Origin: Parvibaculum indicum | Lineage (GTDB): Bacteria; Pseudomonadota; Alphaproteobacteria; Parvibaculales; Parvibaculaceae | Assembly: GCF_011762095.1 (NCBI RefSeq) | Contig: NZ_JAASQO010000009.1 | Span: forward strand, 62,001 to 126,000 | Direction: 5' to 3' | Length of the DNA stretch: 64,000 nucleotides | Part shown: positions 39,264 to 48,495 of the stretch, one piece after another | Position numbering within the stretch: position 1 is the stretch's first letter | Layout of the letters: every line of letters begins with the position of its first letter | Made by a program: the position numbers and the translations under genes | Notes under the pieces: generated by a model | Told to the model about the DNA's origin: nothing | Databases searched by the model: none | Seen by the model: the letters and a program-made list of their open reading frames with translations, nothing else

Positions 39264-39686
39264 TCAGTCGTCCAGACCGTCCAGCGCCTTCTGGAAACGG
39301 CCGGCATGGCTCTTTTCGGCCTTGGCCAGCGTTTCGAACCAGTCGGCGATCTCGTCGAAGCCTTCCTCGCGGGCCGTGCGGGCCATACCCGGATACATGT
39401 CGGTGTATTCGTGGGTTTCGCCGGCGATGGCGGCCTTGAGGTTGGCGTCGGTGTTGCCGATCGGCTCGCCCGTTGCCGGGTCGCCGACTTCCTCGAGGAA
39501 TTCGAGATGGCCATGCGCGTGGCCCGTTTCGCCTTCCGCCGTGGAGCGGAACACGGCAGCCACATCGTTGTAGCCTTCGACGTCGGCCTTCTGGGCGAAA
39601 TAGAGATAGCGGCGGTTGGCCTGGCTTTCACCCGAGAAAGCCTCCTTCAGATTGTCCATTGTCTTGGAACCAGCAAGCGATGCCAT
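39264..39686 (-). CDS. rubrerythrin without rubredoxin domain
   Basis: This 140-residue diiron four-helix protein has the two ExxH iron-ligand motifs ([10 protein letters not shown] and AEKSHAGRF) and further Glu ligands in [14 protein letters not shown] and [13 protein letters not shown]. Rubrerythrins reduce hydrogen peroxide. The usual C-terminal rubredoxin (CxxC) domain is missing, so an outside electron donor is needed, possibly the Fe-S protein encoded next. ATG 39686 has GAGGAAAG upstream. An ICE-like box and a promoter lie about 150-195 bp upstream. Confidence 0.92.
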   Translation of the reverse strand: MASLAGSKTMDNLKEAFSGESQANRRYLYFAQKADVEGYNDVAAVFRSTAEGETGHAHGHLEFLEEVGDPATGEPIGNTDANLKAAIAGETHEYTDMYPGMARTAREEGFDEIADWFETLAKAEKSHAGRFQKALDGLDD

Positions 39687-39832
39687 GATCTTTCCTCACC
39701 TGTTTGGCGGCCGGAGAAGCTGGGATGCAGGCTCCGGCGCCCTGAACCAGTTATGCCGAATAACGGCCCTTCCCCCTGCTGCCGGTTGTCCGGCGGCGGC
39801 CGGGCATAGGGCGTTCGGGGGATGCACAGGCG

Positions 39833-39861
39833 AATCTAGAACGCTCCCAAGACCCCGTCAA
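39833..39861 (-). promoter_or_regulatory. rubrerythrin operon promoter
   Basis: On the minus strand TTGACG (39861-39856) and TAGATT (39838-39833) are 17 bases apart. The start near 39826 leaves a leader of about 140 nt before the rubrerythrin ATG. Confidence 0.6.
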
Positions 39862-39864
39862 TTA

Positions 39865-39881
39865 ATTAGACAGTATCTAAA
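39865..39881 (-). promoter_or_regulatory. ICE-like Irr box upstream of the rubrerythrin promoter
   Basis: The inverted repeat TTAGA-N5-TCTAA (39866-39880), flanked to give ATTAGA...TCTAAA, resembles the iron control element (TTTAGA...TCTAAA) bound by Irr. It ends three bases from the -35 box, and irr is the adjacent gene. Position just upstream of -35 is more typical of activation than of steric repression. Confidence 0.65.
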
Positions 39882-39930
39882 GAACGCTATAAGCGATTGT
39901 TTTTGCGATTAGTTCTTAATTGAGCGAGGC

Positions 39931-40389
39931 CTAGCGGTCGCCATCCGTGCTCTGCGAAGCGCCCTGAAGGCGGACGATCACGTCGACCCGGGCGATATCC
40001 GTACCTTCCGGCGCGGAAGGCAGGCGCTCGATCCCGATCTCCTCGCCGGAGATGTCCATCAGACGCCCATCATCCTCGAAGAAGAAATGATGGTGGTCGT
40101 CGACATTCGTGTCGAAATAGGTCCGCGAGGAGTCGACCACGACCTCCCGAAGCAGACCGGCTTCGGTGAACTGGTGCAGCGTGTTGTAGACCGTGGCCAG
40201 AGACACGCTCACACCGGCCTTCTGGGCCTCCTCATGGAGTGCCTCGGCGGTGACGTGGCGGTCGCCGCCATCGAAGAGCAGGCGGCCGAGAGCCAGCCGC
40301 TGGCGCGTGGGGCGCAATCCGGACGACCGCAGCCTCGACAGGGTCTGCGCGTAGGGCCTCTCCTGCGTATCAGGGGTCAAATGCGCCAT
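39931..40389 (-). CDS. irr: iron response regulator Irr (Fur family)
   Basis: Irr is the heme-responsive Fur-family regulator of iron genes in alphaproteobacteria. The 152-residue protein has the DNA-binding LATVYNTLHQFTEAGLLREV and the Irr signature TYFDTNVDDHHHFFFEDDG with the His triplet (99-101) that binds heme. There is no cysteine at all, so the N-terminal Cys-Pro heme motif of Bradyrhizobium Irr is absent, as in many other Irr proteins. ATG 40389 has GAGAGA close upstream; a GTG at 40407 is the alternative. It precedes the rubrerythrin operon in the same direction and is divergent from fabA. Confidence 0.95.
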   Translation of the reverse strand: MAHLTPDTQERPYAQTLSRLRSSGLRPTRQRLALGRLLFDGGDRHVTAEALHEEAQKAGVSVSLATVYNTLHQFTEAGLLREVVVDSSRTYFDTNVDDHHHFFFEDDGRLMDISGEEIGIERLPSAPEGTDIARVDVIVRLQGASQSTDGDR

Positions 40390-40414
40390 ATTCTCTCTCG
40401 CACTCACATGCAGT

Positions 40415-40459
40415 TTGTAATCGTTACAAGAAAATGTGGTCGCGTCATGCTTTTGTCAA
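40415..40459 (-). promoter_or_regulatory. irr promoter with palindrome over the start site
   Basis: On the minus strand TTGACA (40459-40454) and a weak -10 CATTTT (40436-40431) are 17 bases apart, giving a start near 40424. The palindrome TTGTAA-TCG-TTACAA (40415-40429) covers that start. Its 6-3-6 form resembles Fur-family boxes. The position would suit repression, perhaps autoregulation or control by another Fur-type protein. Confidence 0.5.
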
Positions 40460-40654
40460 GGGCGGCGCCGAATCGTGCGGCCATGAGCACAAGCATGTCT
40501 TTGCGCCGGTGGCGGGGTATGTTACGAAGCAAAAAAGACAGGGAGCGGGGCCGTTTAGCAGGCGGTGCCCAGTCAGCAATCCGGTCCGGCCTGACAGTGC
40601 CCCGGCCCATGCGGCAGGCAAGTCACGATCAGGCAAGCGGCCAGTTTCGAGCAG

Positions 40655-41182
40655 ATGGGAATGGCGGAGCAGAAGTCGGCTTACAGTTACGAAGACCTCC
40701 TGGAATGCAGTCACGGCCGTATGTTCGGCCCGGGCAACCCGCAATTGCCGCTGCCGCCCATGCTGATGGTCGACCGCATCTCTCATATCAGCGATGAGGG
40801 CGGCGAACACGGCAAGGGCCAGATCCTTGCCGAATTCGACATCAAGCCGGATCTCTGGTTCTTCGATTGCCACTTCGAGGGCGACCCGGTGATGCCGGGC
40901 TGCCTCGGGCTCGACGGCATGTGGCAGCTCCTCGGTTTCTTTCTCGGCTGGGTCGGCGGCAAGGGCAAGGGCCGCGCGCTCGGCGTGGGCGAGGTGAAAT
41001 TCTCCGCCATGGTGACGCCCGCCATCAAAAAGATCGAATACAAGATCAACCTGAAGCGCGTCATCAACCGCAAGCTCGTGCTCGGCGTGGCCGACGGCAT
41101 CATCAAGGCCGACGGCGAGGTCGCCTTCACGATCAGCGACATGAAAGTGGGATTGTTCGGCGCGGATGAGCAGCCTGCCTGA
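40655..41182 (+). CDS. fabA: 3-hydroxydecanoyl-ACP dehydratase/isomerase
   Basis: FabA introduces the cis double bond for unsaturated fatty acids. The 175-residue protein has the catalytic H73 and D87 in [29 protein letters not shown] and the standard length. ATG 40655 and ATG 40661 are both possible starts. fabB follows after 49 bp. Confidence 0.96.
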   Translation: MGMAEQKSAYSYEDLLECSHGRMFGPGNPQLPLPPMLMVDRISHISDEGGEHGKGQILAEFDIKPDLWFFDCHFEGDPVMPGCLGLDGMWQLLGFFLGWVGGKGKGRALGVGEVKFSAMVTPAIKKIEYKINLKRVINRKLVLGVADGIIKADGEVAFTISDMKVGLFGADEQPA

Positions 41183-41231
41183 CGGCGGCGGTCGCGGAAC
41201 AGAATGTGATCCTCAAGAAAGAGAGGCTGCC

Positions 41232-42455
41232 ATGAGACGGGTCGTCGTCACAGGCATGGGTATCATCAGCAGTATCGGGAACAACTCGCAGGAGGTCCTG
41301 TCGAGCCTCAGGGATGCGCGCTCGGGCATCGTGAAAGCGGAGGACTATGAACGCCTCGGCTTCAAGAGCCAGGTGCATGGCAGCCTGAAGGTAAACCCCG
41401 ACGAGATCGTGGACCGGCGCGCGCGCCGCTTCATGGGCGACGGCGCGGCCTATGCCTGCGCGGCCATGGAGCAGGCCATCCAGGACGCCGGTCTCGAAGA
41501 GAGCGATGTGAGCAATCCGCGCACCGGCCTCATCGTCGGGTCGGGCGGCCCGTCCACCAAGGCCATCGTACAGGCTGCCGACACGACCCGCGCGGAAGGC
41601 AAGGGCCCCAAGCGCGTCGGTCCGTTCGCCGTTCCCAAGGCGATGTCCTCCACATGCTCGGCCAATCTTTCGACCTGGTACAAGACCAAGGGCGTGAACT
41701 ATTCGATCAGCTCGGCCTGTTCCACCAGCGCCAATTGCATCGGCAATGCCGCGGAGATGATCCAGTGGGGCAAGCAGGACATGATGTTCGCCGGCGGCGG
41801 CGAAGAGCTCGACTGGACGCTGTCGGTGCTGTTCGACGCGATGGGCGCCATGTCGTCGAAATTCAACGCAACGCCTGACAAGGCAAGCCGCGCCTATGAC
41901 AAGGACCGCGACGGTTTCGTCATTACCGGCGGCGGCGGCATCCTGGTGCTCGAAGAGCTGGAACACGCCAAGGCGCGCGGCGCGAAGATCTACGCCGAAA
42001 TCGTCGGCTATGGCGCCACGGCGGACGGCGCGGATATGGTCGCGCCCTCTGGCGAAGGCGCAGTGCGCTGCATGGAGCTTGCGCTGCAGGATGTGAAGGG
42101 CAAGGTCGACTACATCAATCCGCATGCGACCTCGACGCCTGTCGGCGACGTGCCGGAAGTGAGGGCAATCCAGGAAGTCTTCGGCAAGGACATGCCGCCC
42201 ATCAGCGCCACCAAGTCGCTGACCGGCCATGCGCAGGGCGCGGCGGGTGTTCATGAGGCGATCTACACGCTGCTGATGATGAAGAACGGCTTCATCGCGG
42301 AAAGCGCGAATATCGAGGAAATCGATCCCGAACTGGCGGATGCGAATATCGTCCGCTCCCGGATCGACAATGCCGACATCAATATCGCCATGTCGAACAG
42401 CTTCGGCTTCGGCGGCACCAACGCTTCGCTCGTCTTCCAGCGCTATGACGCTTGA
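41232..42455 (+). CDS. fabB: 3-oxoacyl-ACP synthase I
   Basis: FabB elongates unsaturated acyl chains from the FabA product. The 407-residue thiolase-fold protein has the active-site Cys C163 in [12 protein letters not shown] and the two His in [11 protein letters not shown] and [15 protein letters not shown] 41232 has GAGAGG five bases upstream. It is the second gene of fabA-fabB-fabI. Confidence 0.96.
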   Translation: MRRVVVTGMGIISSIGNNSQEVLSSLRDARSGIVKAEDYERLGFKSQVHGSLKVNPDEIVDRRARRFMGDGAAYACAAMEQAIQDAGLEESDVSNPRTGLIVGSGGPSTKAIVQAADTTRAEGKGPKRVGPFAVPKAMSSTCSANLSTWYKTKGVNYSISSACSTSANCIGNAAEMIQWGKQDMMFAGGGEELDWTLSVLFDAMGAMSSKFNATPDKASRAYDKDRDGFVITGGGGILVLEELEHAKARGAKIYAEIVGYGATADGADMVAPSGEGAVRCMELALQDVKGKVDYINPHATSTPVGDVPEVRAIQEVFGKDMPPISATKSLTGHAQGAAGVHEAIYTLLMMKNGFIAESANIEEIDPELADANIVRSRIDNADINIAMSNSFGFGGTNASLVFQRYDA

Positions 42456-42534
42456 GACGCGGCGACATGAAGTTTGAGTAGGGGGATGGACCGCGCCTTG
42501 CGGCGGGGCCAGTAATTATCGGGTCGGGGATGCT

Positions 42535-43440
42535 ATGCCAGACAAGGGACACAAGACGGACGAGACGCTACAGCTCTCCGGCGAACTCATGAAGGGCCGT
42601 CGCGGCCTCATCATGGGCGTCGCAAACGATCATTCGATCGCCTGGGGCATCGCCCGTACGCTCGCCATGCACGGGGCGGAACTGGCCTTCACCTATCAGG
42701 GCGACAGCTTCGGCCGCCGCGTGAAGCCGCTGGCGGAGTCCGTAGGCTCAAACATCGTGCTGTCCTGCGACGTGACGGACGATGCGTCGATGGACGAAGT
42801 ATTCGCCACGCTGAAGAAGGAGTGGGGCTCGCTCGATTTCGTGGTTCATGCCATCGCGCATTCCGACAAAAGCGAACTCAAGGGCCGATATGTGAACACG
42901 ACCCGGGAGAACTTCCTGCGGACGATGGACATTTCCTGCTACTCCTTCACCGCGATCGCGCATCGGGCGAGCGAACTGATGACGAATGGCGGGTCCATGG
43001 TGACGCTCACCTATGACGGCGCCCAGCGCGTCATGCCCAATTACAATGTGATGGGCGTCGCCAAGGCGGCGCTGGAAGCGAGCGTGCGCTATCTCGCCGC
43101 CGATCTCGGCCGCGACGGCATCCGCGTCAATGCGATCTCCGCGGGTCCCATGCGCACGCTGGCAGGCTCCGCGGTCGGCGATGCGCGGTTCGTGTTCAAG
43201 TGGAACAAGCAGCATGCCGCGCTGAAGGAGTCGATCGAGCTCGACCATGTGGGCGGTGCCGGTCTCTACCTGCTGAGCGATCTGGCCGCTCGGGTCACGG
43301 GCGAAATCCACTATGTGGATGCCGGCTACAACGTGATCGGCATGCCGCGCACCGACGATCTGCGCGAAGCGGCGGAACAGGAAAACGGCGGCGCGCCGAC
43401 CAAGGGCGAGAAGGACGCGGCCAAGCTCACCAGCAAGTGA
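42535..43440 (+). CDS. fabI: enoyl-ACP reductase (NADH), FabI type
   Basis: FabI carries out the last reduction in each fatty acid elongation round. The 301-residue SDR protein has GVANDHSIAWGIARTL (nucleotide site) and the Tyr-x6-Lys catalytic pair in MPNYNVMGVAKAALEAS. It is longer than E. coli FabI (262 aa) by an N-terminal piece of about 18 residues and a polar C-terminal tail of about 25 residues. It lies 79 bp after fabB. Confidence 0.96.
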   Translation: MPDKGHKTDETLQLSGELMKGRRGLIMGVANDHSIAWGIARTLAMHGAELAFTYQGDSFGRRVKPLAESVGSNIVLSCDVTDDASMDEVFATLKKEWGSLDFVVHAIAHSDKSELKGRYVNTTRENFLRTMDISCYSFTAIAHRASELMTNGGSMVTLTYDGAQRVMPNYNVMGVAKAALEASVRYLAADLGRDGIRVNAISAGPMRTLAGSAVGDARFVFKWNKQHAALKESIELDHVGGAGLYLLSDLAARVTGEIHYVDAGYNVIGMPRTDDLREAAEQENGGAPTKGEKDAAKLTSK

Positions 43441-43480
43441 GCCCCGGCCGCTCGCCCCGCTTGTCCATCGATCCGGCGCA

Positions 43481-44167
43481 TCAATCCATCTCGACGATGT
43501 CGAAGGTGGATTCCAGAATCGGGTAGGGGAAGACGATCCGGTAACGACCGTCCTGCAACCATTCGACAACGCCCACCCGATCCTGCATCTGCGGATCGGT
43601 AATTCCGCCTTCGGGACCGGAATAATCCCGCGCGGGGCCCGAATGATCCTTGTTCGGGGCAGCAAGCAGCACCCATTTTGTGTCGGTCATCGGATAGAGA
43701 TAGCCGGTCATACGCTGTGACCCGCTGGTCTTTTCAAAGAAGAGACGGCCGTCGGGCATCCTCTTCACGCCGCATTCGAACCAGCCGTAAATGACCGCCG
43801 AACCGATGGGGCCGCCGACCTTGACGGTGCGGCAGCGATAGTCCCGAACGAGCATGTTGGCGGGAAGCGTCCGCGTGTCCTCACCAAGGAGTGCTTTCAC
43901 ATGGGTCAGATCCTGCGGAGCGGCACGGACTTTCGCCTCGTCGAGGCCCTGGCCGATGGCTTCGGCCATGCGCGACAGCCTGTCCTTATCGAACGCGGTG
44001 ATGTGCGTTTTCCAGGCGTCGTAATCCGGCTTGCTTTCCTTTGCCTTGCCGAGTGCTTCCACCGCAAAAGGCGGCGGGGGGCCATCCTTGGTCTTGGCGA
44101 GTTTTTCCGCCGCCGCCGGGAAGGCGATCGCAAGGAAGAGAAGGCAAAAGCCGAGCAGACGCAGCAT
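43481..44167 (-). CDS. exported DUF4893-like protein
   Basis: This 228-residue protein has a signal peptide (MLRLLGFCLLFLAIAFPAAAE) and a mature domain with YRCRTVKVGGPIGSAVIYGWFECGVKRMPDG and ...YPILESTFDIVEMD, resembling the uncharacterised DUF4893 family. Two Cys (in YRCRT and WFECG) may form a disulfide in the periplasm. ATG 44167 is chosen to give a normal signal peptide. A strong terminator separates it from pnp upstream. Function unknown. Confidence 0.78.
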   Translation of the reverse strand: MLRLLGFCLLFLAIAFPAAAEKLAKTKDGPPPPFAVEALGKAKESKPDYDAWKTHITAFDKDRLSRMAEAIGQGLDEAKVRAAPQDLTHVKALLGEDTRTLPANMLVRDYRCRTVKVGGPIGSAVIYGWFECGVKRMPDGRLFFEKTSGSQRMTGYLYPMTDTKWVLLAAPNKDHSGPARDYSGPEGGITDPQMQDRVGVVEWLQDGRYRIVFPYPILESTFDIVEMD

Positions 44168-44182
44168 GGAAAGCTCCGGAAT

Positions 44183-44219
44183 GGAAAAGGGGCTCCGCGT
44201 CGAAAACGCGGAGCCCCTT
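44183..44219 (-). terminator. rho-independent terminator of pnp
   Basis: AAGGGGCTCCGCG (44187-44199) and CGCGGAGCCCCTT (44207-44219) form a perfect 13-bp stem with a 7-nt loop. On the minus strand TTTTCC follows. It lies 44 bp beyond the pnp stop and ends the long rimP-pnp operon. Confidence 0.88.
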
Positions 44220-44262
44220 ATCATGCTGCAAGGTGACGCCGGCGTGAACCGGCGAACGAGAC

Positions 44263-46431
44263 TTAGTCGTCCCGGTTGCGGCGCTTGCGCGGGCCCTTGT
44301 CGCGGGGCTGCTCGTCCTCGAAGCCTTCGACCGGCTCGCCGGTCTCCTGATCCACGGCCTTCATGGAAAGGCGGACCTTGCCGCGATCGTCGAAGCCCAG
44401 GAGTTTCACCTTCACCTTGTCGCCTTCCTTGACGATGTCGCCAACGGATTCGACGCGGTTCGGCGCAAGCTGCGAGATGTGCACGAGACCGTCGCGGGGG
44501 CCGAAGAAGTTCACGAAGGCGCCGAAATCGACGACTTTCACAACGGTGCCCTCATAGATCTCACCGACTTCCGGCTCGGCCACAATGCCCTTGATCCAGT
44601 CCAGCGCCGCCTTGATGGAAGAGGCATCGGAGGAGGCGACCTTGATGGTGCCGTCGTCGGAGATGTCGACCTTGGCGCCGGTCTTTTCCACGATTTCGCG
44701 CACGACCTTGCCGCCCGTGCCGATCACGTCGCGGATCTTGTCGGTCGGCACCGTGATCACCTCGATGCGCGGCGCATACTCGCCCATTTCCGGGCGCGCC
44801 GTGTCGAGGGCCTTCCCCATCTCGCCGAGAATGTGCAGGCGTCCGCCCCTGGCCTGGCCAAGCGCGATCTGCATGATTTCCTCGGTGATGCCGGTGATCT
44901 TGATGTCCATCTGGAGCGAGGTCACACCCTCTTCCGTCCCGGCCACCTTGAAGTCCATATCGCCGAGATGGTCCTCATCGCCGAGAATGTCGGAGAGCAC
45001 CGCAAAGCGGTCGCCTTCCTTGATGAGACCCATGGCGATACCCGCGACGGCGCGCGTAAGCGGCACGCCCGCATCCATCATCGCCAGCGACGACCCGCAG
45101 ACGGTCGCCATGGAAGACGAACCGTTCGACTCGGTGATCTCCGAGACGAGGCGCAGCGTGTAGGGGAACTGATCCTTGGGCGGTAGCACGGCACGCAGCG
45201 CGCGCCAGGCAAGCTTGCCGTGACCGACTTCACGGCGACCCGTGAAGCCGACGCGGCCCGTCTCGCCCACGGAGAAGGGCGGGAAGTTGTAGTGAAGCAG
45301 GAAGTTTTCCTTGTAGGTTCCTTCCAGCGCGTCGACGAACTGCTCGTCTTCGCCGGTCCCCAGCGTAGCAACCACAAGCGCCTGCGTTTCACCGCGGGTG
45401 AAAAGCGCGGAGCCATGCGTGCGCGGCAGGATGCCCGCTTCCGACACGATGGGACGAACCGTTTCCAGGTCGCGGCCGTCGATACGGCTCTTGGTGTCGA
45501 GGATCGAGTTGCGGACGATGTCCTTCTCGATGTCCTTGAAGACACCGCTCAGCACGGTCTCGGCAATCGCATTCTCGTCTTCGGGATTGCAGAACTCGGT
45601 CTTGGCCTTGTCCTTGGCCTGAGCCACGGCTTCCTGACGGGCAGCCTTTTCCTTGATCTGATAGGCGGCGCGCAGATCGGCCTCCACCAGACCGCGGACC
45701 TTGGCCTCGATGTCGGAAGTGTCGGCCTTGTTCACCGGGCGCGGCTCTTTCGCGCATTTCTCGGCCATGCGGATGACCGCGTCGATCACCGGCTGGAACT
45801 CGCGATGGCCGAACATGACGGCACCGAGCATGACGTCTTCGGAAAGCTCCTTGGCTTCCGATTCCACCATCAGCACGGCATCGCCCGTGCCGGCGACGAC
45901 GAGATCGAGTGCCGATTCCGGCATCTCGTCGATCATCGGGTTGAGCTTGTATTCGCCGTTGATATAGCCAACGCGCGCGCCGCCGATGGGGCCGAGGAAC
46001 GGCAGACCCGAAATGGTCAGCGCCGCCGACACGGCAACCATTGCCACGATGTCGGGATCGTTTTCCATGTCATGGGAAAGGACGGTCGCGATGACCTGCG
46101 TCTCGTTCTTGAAGCCGGGCGCGAAGAGCGGACGGATCGGACGGTCGATGAGACGCGAAACCAGCGTTTCCTTTTCGGAGGGGCGGCCTTCGCGCTTGAA
46201 AAAACCGCCGGGGATCTTGCCAGCGGCATAGGTCTTTTCCTGGTAGTTCACGGTCAGCGGGAAGAAATCCAGTCCCGGCTTCGGAGAGCGCTCACCGACA
46301 ACGGTGGCCAGCACCGAGGTCTCGCCATAGGTCGCAAGCACGGCGCCGTCGGCCTGACGGGCGATCTTGCCGGTTTCCAGGGTGAGCGTGCGCCCGCCCC
46401 ATTCGATTTCTTCTCGGGTAATATCAAACAT
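44263..46431 (-). CDS. pnp: polyribonucleotide nucleotidyltransferase
   Basis: PNPase degrades RNA from the 3' end by phosphorolysis. The 722-residue protein has two RNase PH-like domains, a KH domain ([20 protein letters not shown]) and an S1 domain ([20 protein letters not shown]), with a basic C-terminal tail ([11 protein letters not shown]). ATG 46431 is fixed by the family-like [16 protein letters not shown] start; the frame open to 46551 is non-homologous. Confidence 0.97.
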   Translation of the reverse strand: MFDITREEIEWGGRTLTLETGKIARQADGAVLATYGETSVLATVVGERSPKPGLDFFPLTVNYQEKTYAAGKIPGGFFKREGRPSEKETLVSRLIDRPIRPLFAPGFKNETQVIATVLSHDMENDPDIVAMVAVSAALTISGLPFLGPIGGARVGYINGEYKLNPMIDEMPESALDLVVAGTGDAVLMVESEAKELSEDVMLGAVMFGHREFQPVIDAVIRMAEKCAKEPRPVNKADTSDIEAKVRGLVEADLRAAYQIKEKAARQEAVAQAKDKAKTEFCNPEDENAIAETVLSGVFKDIEKDIVRNSILDTKSRIDGRDLETVRPIVSEAGILPRTHGSALFTRGETQALVVATLGTGEDEQFVDALEGTYKENFLLHYNFPPFSVGETGRVGFTGRREVGHGKLAWRALRAVLPPKDQFPYTLRLVSEITESNGSSSMATVCGSSLAMMDAGVPLTRAVAGIAMGLIKEGDRFAVLSDILGDEDHLGDMDFKVAGTEEGVTSLQMDIKITGITEEIMQIALGQARGGRLHILGEMGKALDTARPEMGEYAPRIEVITVPTDKIRDVIGTGGKVVREIVEKTGAKVDISDDGTIKVASSDASSIKAALDWIKGIVAEPEVGEIYEGTVVKVVDFGAFVNFFGPRDGLVHISQLAPNRVESVGDIVKEGDKVKVKLLGFDDRGKVRLSMKAVDQETGEPVEGFEDEQPRDKGPRKRRNRDD

Positions 46432-46762
46432 ATCGGTTTCCTGTTCCGCGCCGCCGGTCCCGTCTTTCGTACCTACCACCAGACATCCCAATGACCGGGC
46501 GAACGCATATTTGCCGCTCTCGGGCGGCCGGACAAAATTGGATGGGGCCATCTGCGGAACACGCGGCCTTTTTCCGCGCCTTCACTTTATCGAGGAACCT
46601 CAGACCCAGAGACGGGGGCGATTGAGGTCCTTCCGCAGACATGCCATCCGTAAACGGACGAATGTCTCTTCAGTCAATGGCCTTGCCGACACGCCACCGC
46701 CCGGCGCTTCGCGGGGAAGCGGCGGGCGGCAATGCATCTTTCGCGGGCCTTGCGGGACCGCC
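46432..46762 (-). promoter_or_regulatory. rpsO-pnp intergenic leader with long hairpin
   Basis: This 331-bp gap holds no gene. Its main feature is CCGCCCGGCGCTTC / GAAGCGGCGGGCGG (46697-46710 and 46716-46729), a 14-bp stem with a single mismatch and a 5-nt loop, 34 bp beyond the rpsO stop. No T-run follows. In E. coli the rpsO-pnp spacer contains an RNase III-cut hairpin that mediates PNPase autoregulation; this element may do the same. Confidence 0.5.
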
Positions 46763-47032
46763 TTAACGGCGGATACCCAAACGGGCGATCAGATCTTCGT
46801 AGCGCTTCTGGTCGTGCTTCTTGACGTAATCGAGAAGCGAGCGGCGCTGACTCACCATCTTCAGCAGACCGCGGCGCGAATGGTTGTCCTTCGCATGGGT
46901 CTTGAAGTGGTCGGTGAGATTGACGATCCGTTCGGTGAGAATGGCCACCTGGACTTCGGGCGAACCGGTGTCGCCGTCCTTGGAGCCGAATTCCTTGATC
47001 AGCTGAGCCTTGCGCTCTTGCGTAATCGACAT
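46763..47032 (-). CDS. rpsO: 30S ribosomal protein S15
   Basis: This 89-residue protein binds 16S rRNA helix 22 and organises the central domain. [33 protein letters not shown] and [22 protein letters not shown] are classical S15 sequences. The length is exact. It lies 9 bp after truB and upstream of pnp in the same operon. Confidence 0.98.
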   Translation of the reverse strand: MSITQERKAQLIKEFGSKDGDTGSPEVQVAILTERIVNLTDHFKTHAKDNHSRRGLLKMVSQRRSLLDYVKKHDQKRYEDLIARLGIRR

Positions 47033-47041
47033 CGGGGTACC

Positions 47042-47965
47042 TCATTCAAAATTGAAAACGCGCACGGGGCGAAGACTTCCCCTGTCGAATTCGGTCAGCG
47101 CCACCGGGTTGCCCCGATGGGTTGCCAGAACCGGACCCGATAGGATGGGTGCGTCGCGTCCGCGCAACAAAACTTCCTGCCCGTGTCTGAGGCGGCTTGC
47201 ATCGTCATTGCTCAGGGCCACCGCCGGGATGTCGTCCAGCGCGGTCTCAAGCGGGAGCAGATGCGTCCGCAAGGCTTCGGAAGCGGCGGGATAATGGCTC
47301 AAAGCCAGCAATTTATCCAGAGGAATTCCGTCTTCCTCCGAAAAGGGCCCATGGCGGGTCCGCCGAAGCGCCGCCACATGCCCCACCGTGCCCAGATGGC
47401 GAGCCAGGTCGCGGGCCAGCGAGCGGGCATAAGTCCCTTTGCTGCAAAGGATTTCGACCACCGCATGGTCGGGGTCGGGGCGCGAGACAAGGCGGATTTC
47501 ATGGATCGTCACAAGACGCGATTTGAGTTCGACCTCTTCGCCCGCCCGGGCCAGGTCATAGGCGCGCTCGCCATTCACCTTGATGGCCGAAAAAATCGGC
47601 GGAACCTGCTCGATCTCGCCCCGGAAGGCTTCGAGCCCGCCCCGGATTTCCTCGTCGGACGGTCGCACATCGCTTTGCGCGACGCTTTCGCCCTCGGCAT
47701 CGGCGCTATTTGTTTCGACCCCGAAACGTATTGTGATGCGGTAGCCCTTGTCGGCATCCATGATGAAGGGGATCGTCTTGGTCGCCTCGCCCATCGCCAC
47801 GGGCAGCAACCCGGTTGCCAGTGGGTCGAGCGTACCGGCGTGGCCGGCCTTGCGCGCATTGAAGAGGCGGCGGACCTTGTTCACGACATCGGTCGAGGTG
47901 GGGCCCGACGGCTTGTCCACGACGACCCAGCCCGTGACGGGGTCCCCCTTCTTGCGCCGGGCCAT
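47042..47965 (-). CDS. truB: tRNA pseudouridine-55 synthase
   Basis: TruB makes pseudouridine at position 55 of the T-loop of tRNAs. The 307-residue protein has the catalytic D47 in GHAGTLDPLATGLLP, an N-terminal VVDKPSGPTSTDVV motif and the KGTYARSLARDLA signature. It lies 5 bp after rbfA, the usual arrangement. Confidence 0.97.
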   Translation of the reverse strand: MARRKKGDPVTGWVVVDKPSGPTSTDVVNKVRRLFNARKAGHAGTLDPLATGLLPVAMGEATKTIPFIMDADKGYRITIRFGVETNSADAEGESVAQSDVRPSDEEIRGGLEAFRGEIEQVPPIFSAIKVNGERAYDLARAGEEVELKSRLVTIHEIRLVSRPDPDHAVVEILCSKGTYARSLARDLARHLGTVGHVAALRRTRHGPFSEEDGIPLDKLLALSHYPAASEALRTHLLPLETALDDIPAVALSNDDASRLRHGQEVLLRGRDAPILSGPVLATHRGNPVALTEFDRGSLRPVRVFNFE

Positions 47966-47970
47966 GCTGC

Positions 47971-48393
47971 CTACTCCTCGCCCTCATCGTCATCATGCGC
48001 GAGATCGCGCGCCACTTCGGGCGAATGCAGCAGCCTGTCCACCGCATCGGCCTGATCGAACGAGGTGTCGGGCTCGAAGGTGAGGTCGGGCATGAATTTG
48101 AAGGTCACTTCCCTGGAGAGCTGGCCACGAAGATAGCCACGCACACGGGTGAGCGCGCTCACCAGCGGCGCCGGATCGCGGGCGCCCAGCGGCGCAACGA
48201 AACAGGTCGCATGGCGCAGATCCGGGCTCACCCGTACCTCGGTAATCGTAAAGCTCACCCCCGCGAGTTCCGGATCCTGGATATTGCCGCGCGAGACGAC
48301 ATCGCTGAGCGCGCGACGCACGAGTTCGCCCGCCCGCAACTGGCGCTGGCTCGGGCCTTTCGCTCCGCCCTTGTTCGTTTGATGTCTGCGCAT
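47971..48393 (-). CDS. rbfA: ribosome-binding factor A
   Basis: RbfA is a KH-like factor for maturation of the 16S rRNA 5' end and for cold growth. The 140-residue protein has RQLRAGELVRRALSDVVSRG, VRVSPDLRHATCFVAPLG and LSREVTFKFMPDLTFEPDTSFDQ, the conserved RbfA blocks, and an acidic tail. It follows infB by 102 bp in the same operon. Confidence 0.96.
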   Translation of the reverse strand: MRRHQTNKGGAKGPSQRQLRAGELVRRALSDVVSRGNIQDPELAGVSFTITEVRVSPDLRHATCFVAPLGARDPAPLVSALTRVRGYLRGQLSREVTFKFMPDLTFEPDTSFDQADAVDRLLHSPEVARDLAHDDDEGEE

Positions 48394-48495
48394 GTTTCAA
48401 ACCCTGCCGAAGCGGGAAAATCGAACCCCCGCCGCATGACACGGCGAGGGCCCTGAACTGTCGAAAGGAGGCGGTTCCGCGCCCGCCCGTCGGGA

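Noticed and set aside
39931-40389. Heme regulatory motif in Irr
   Set aside because: The protein has no cysteine at all, so the Cys-Pro motif is absent; only the His triplet site remains.
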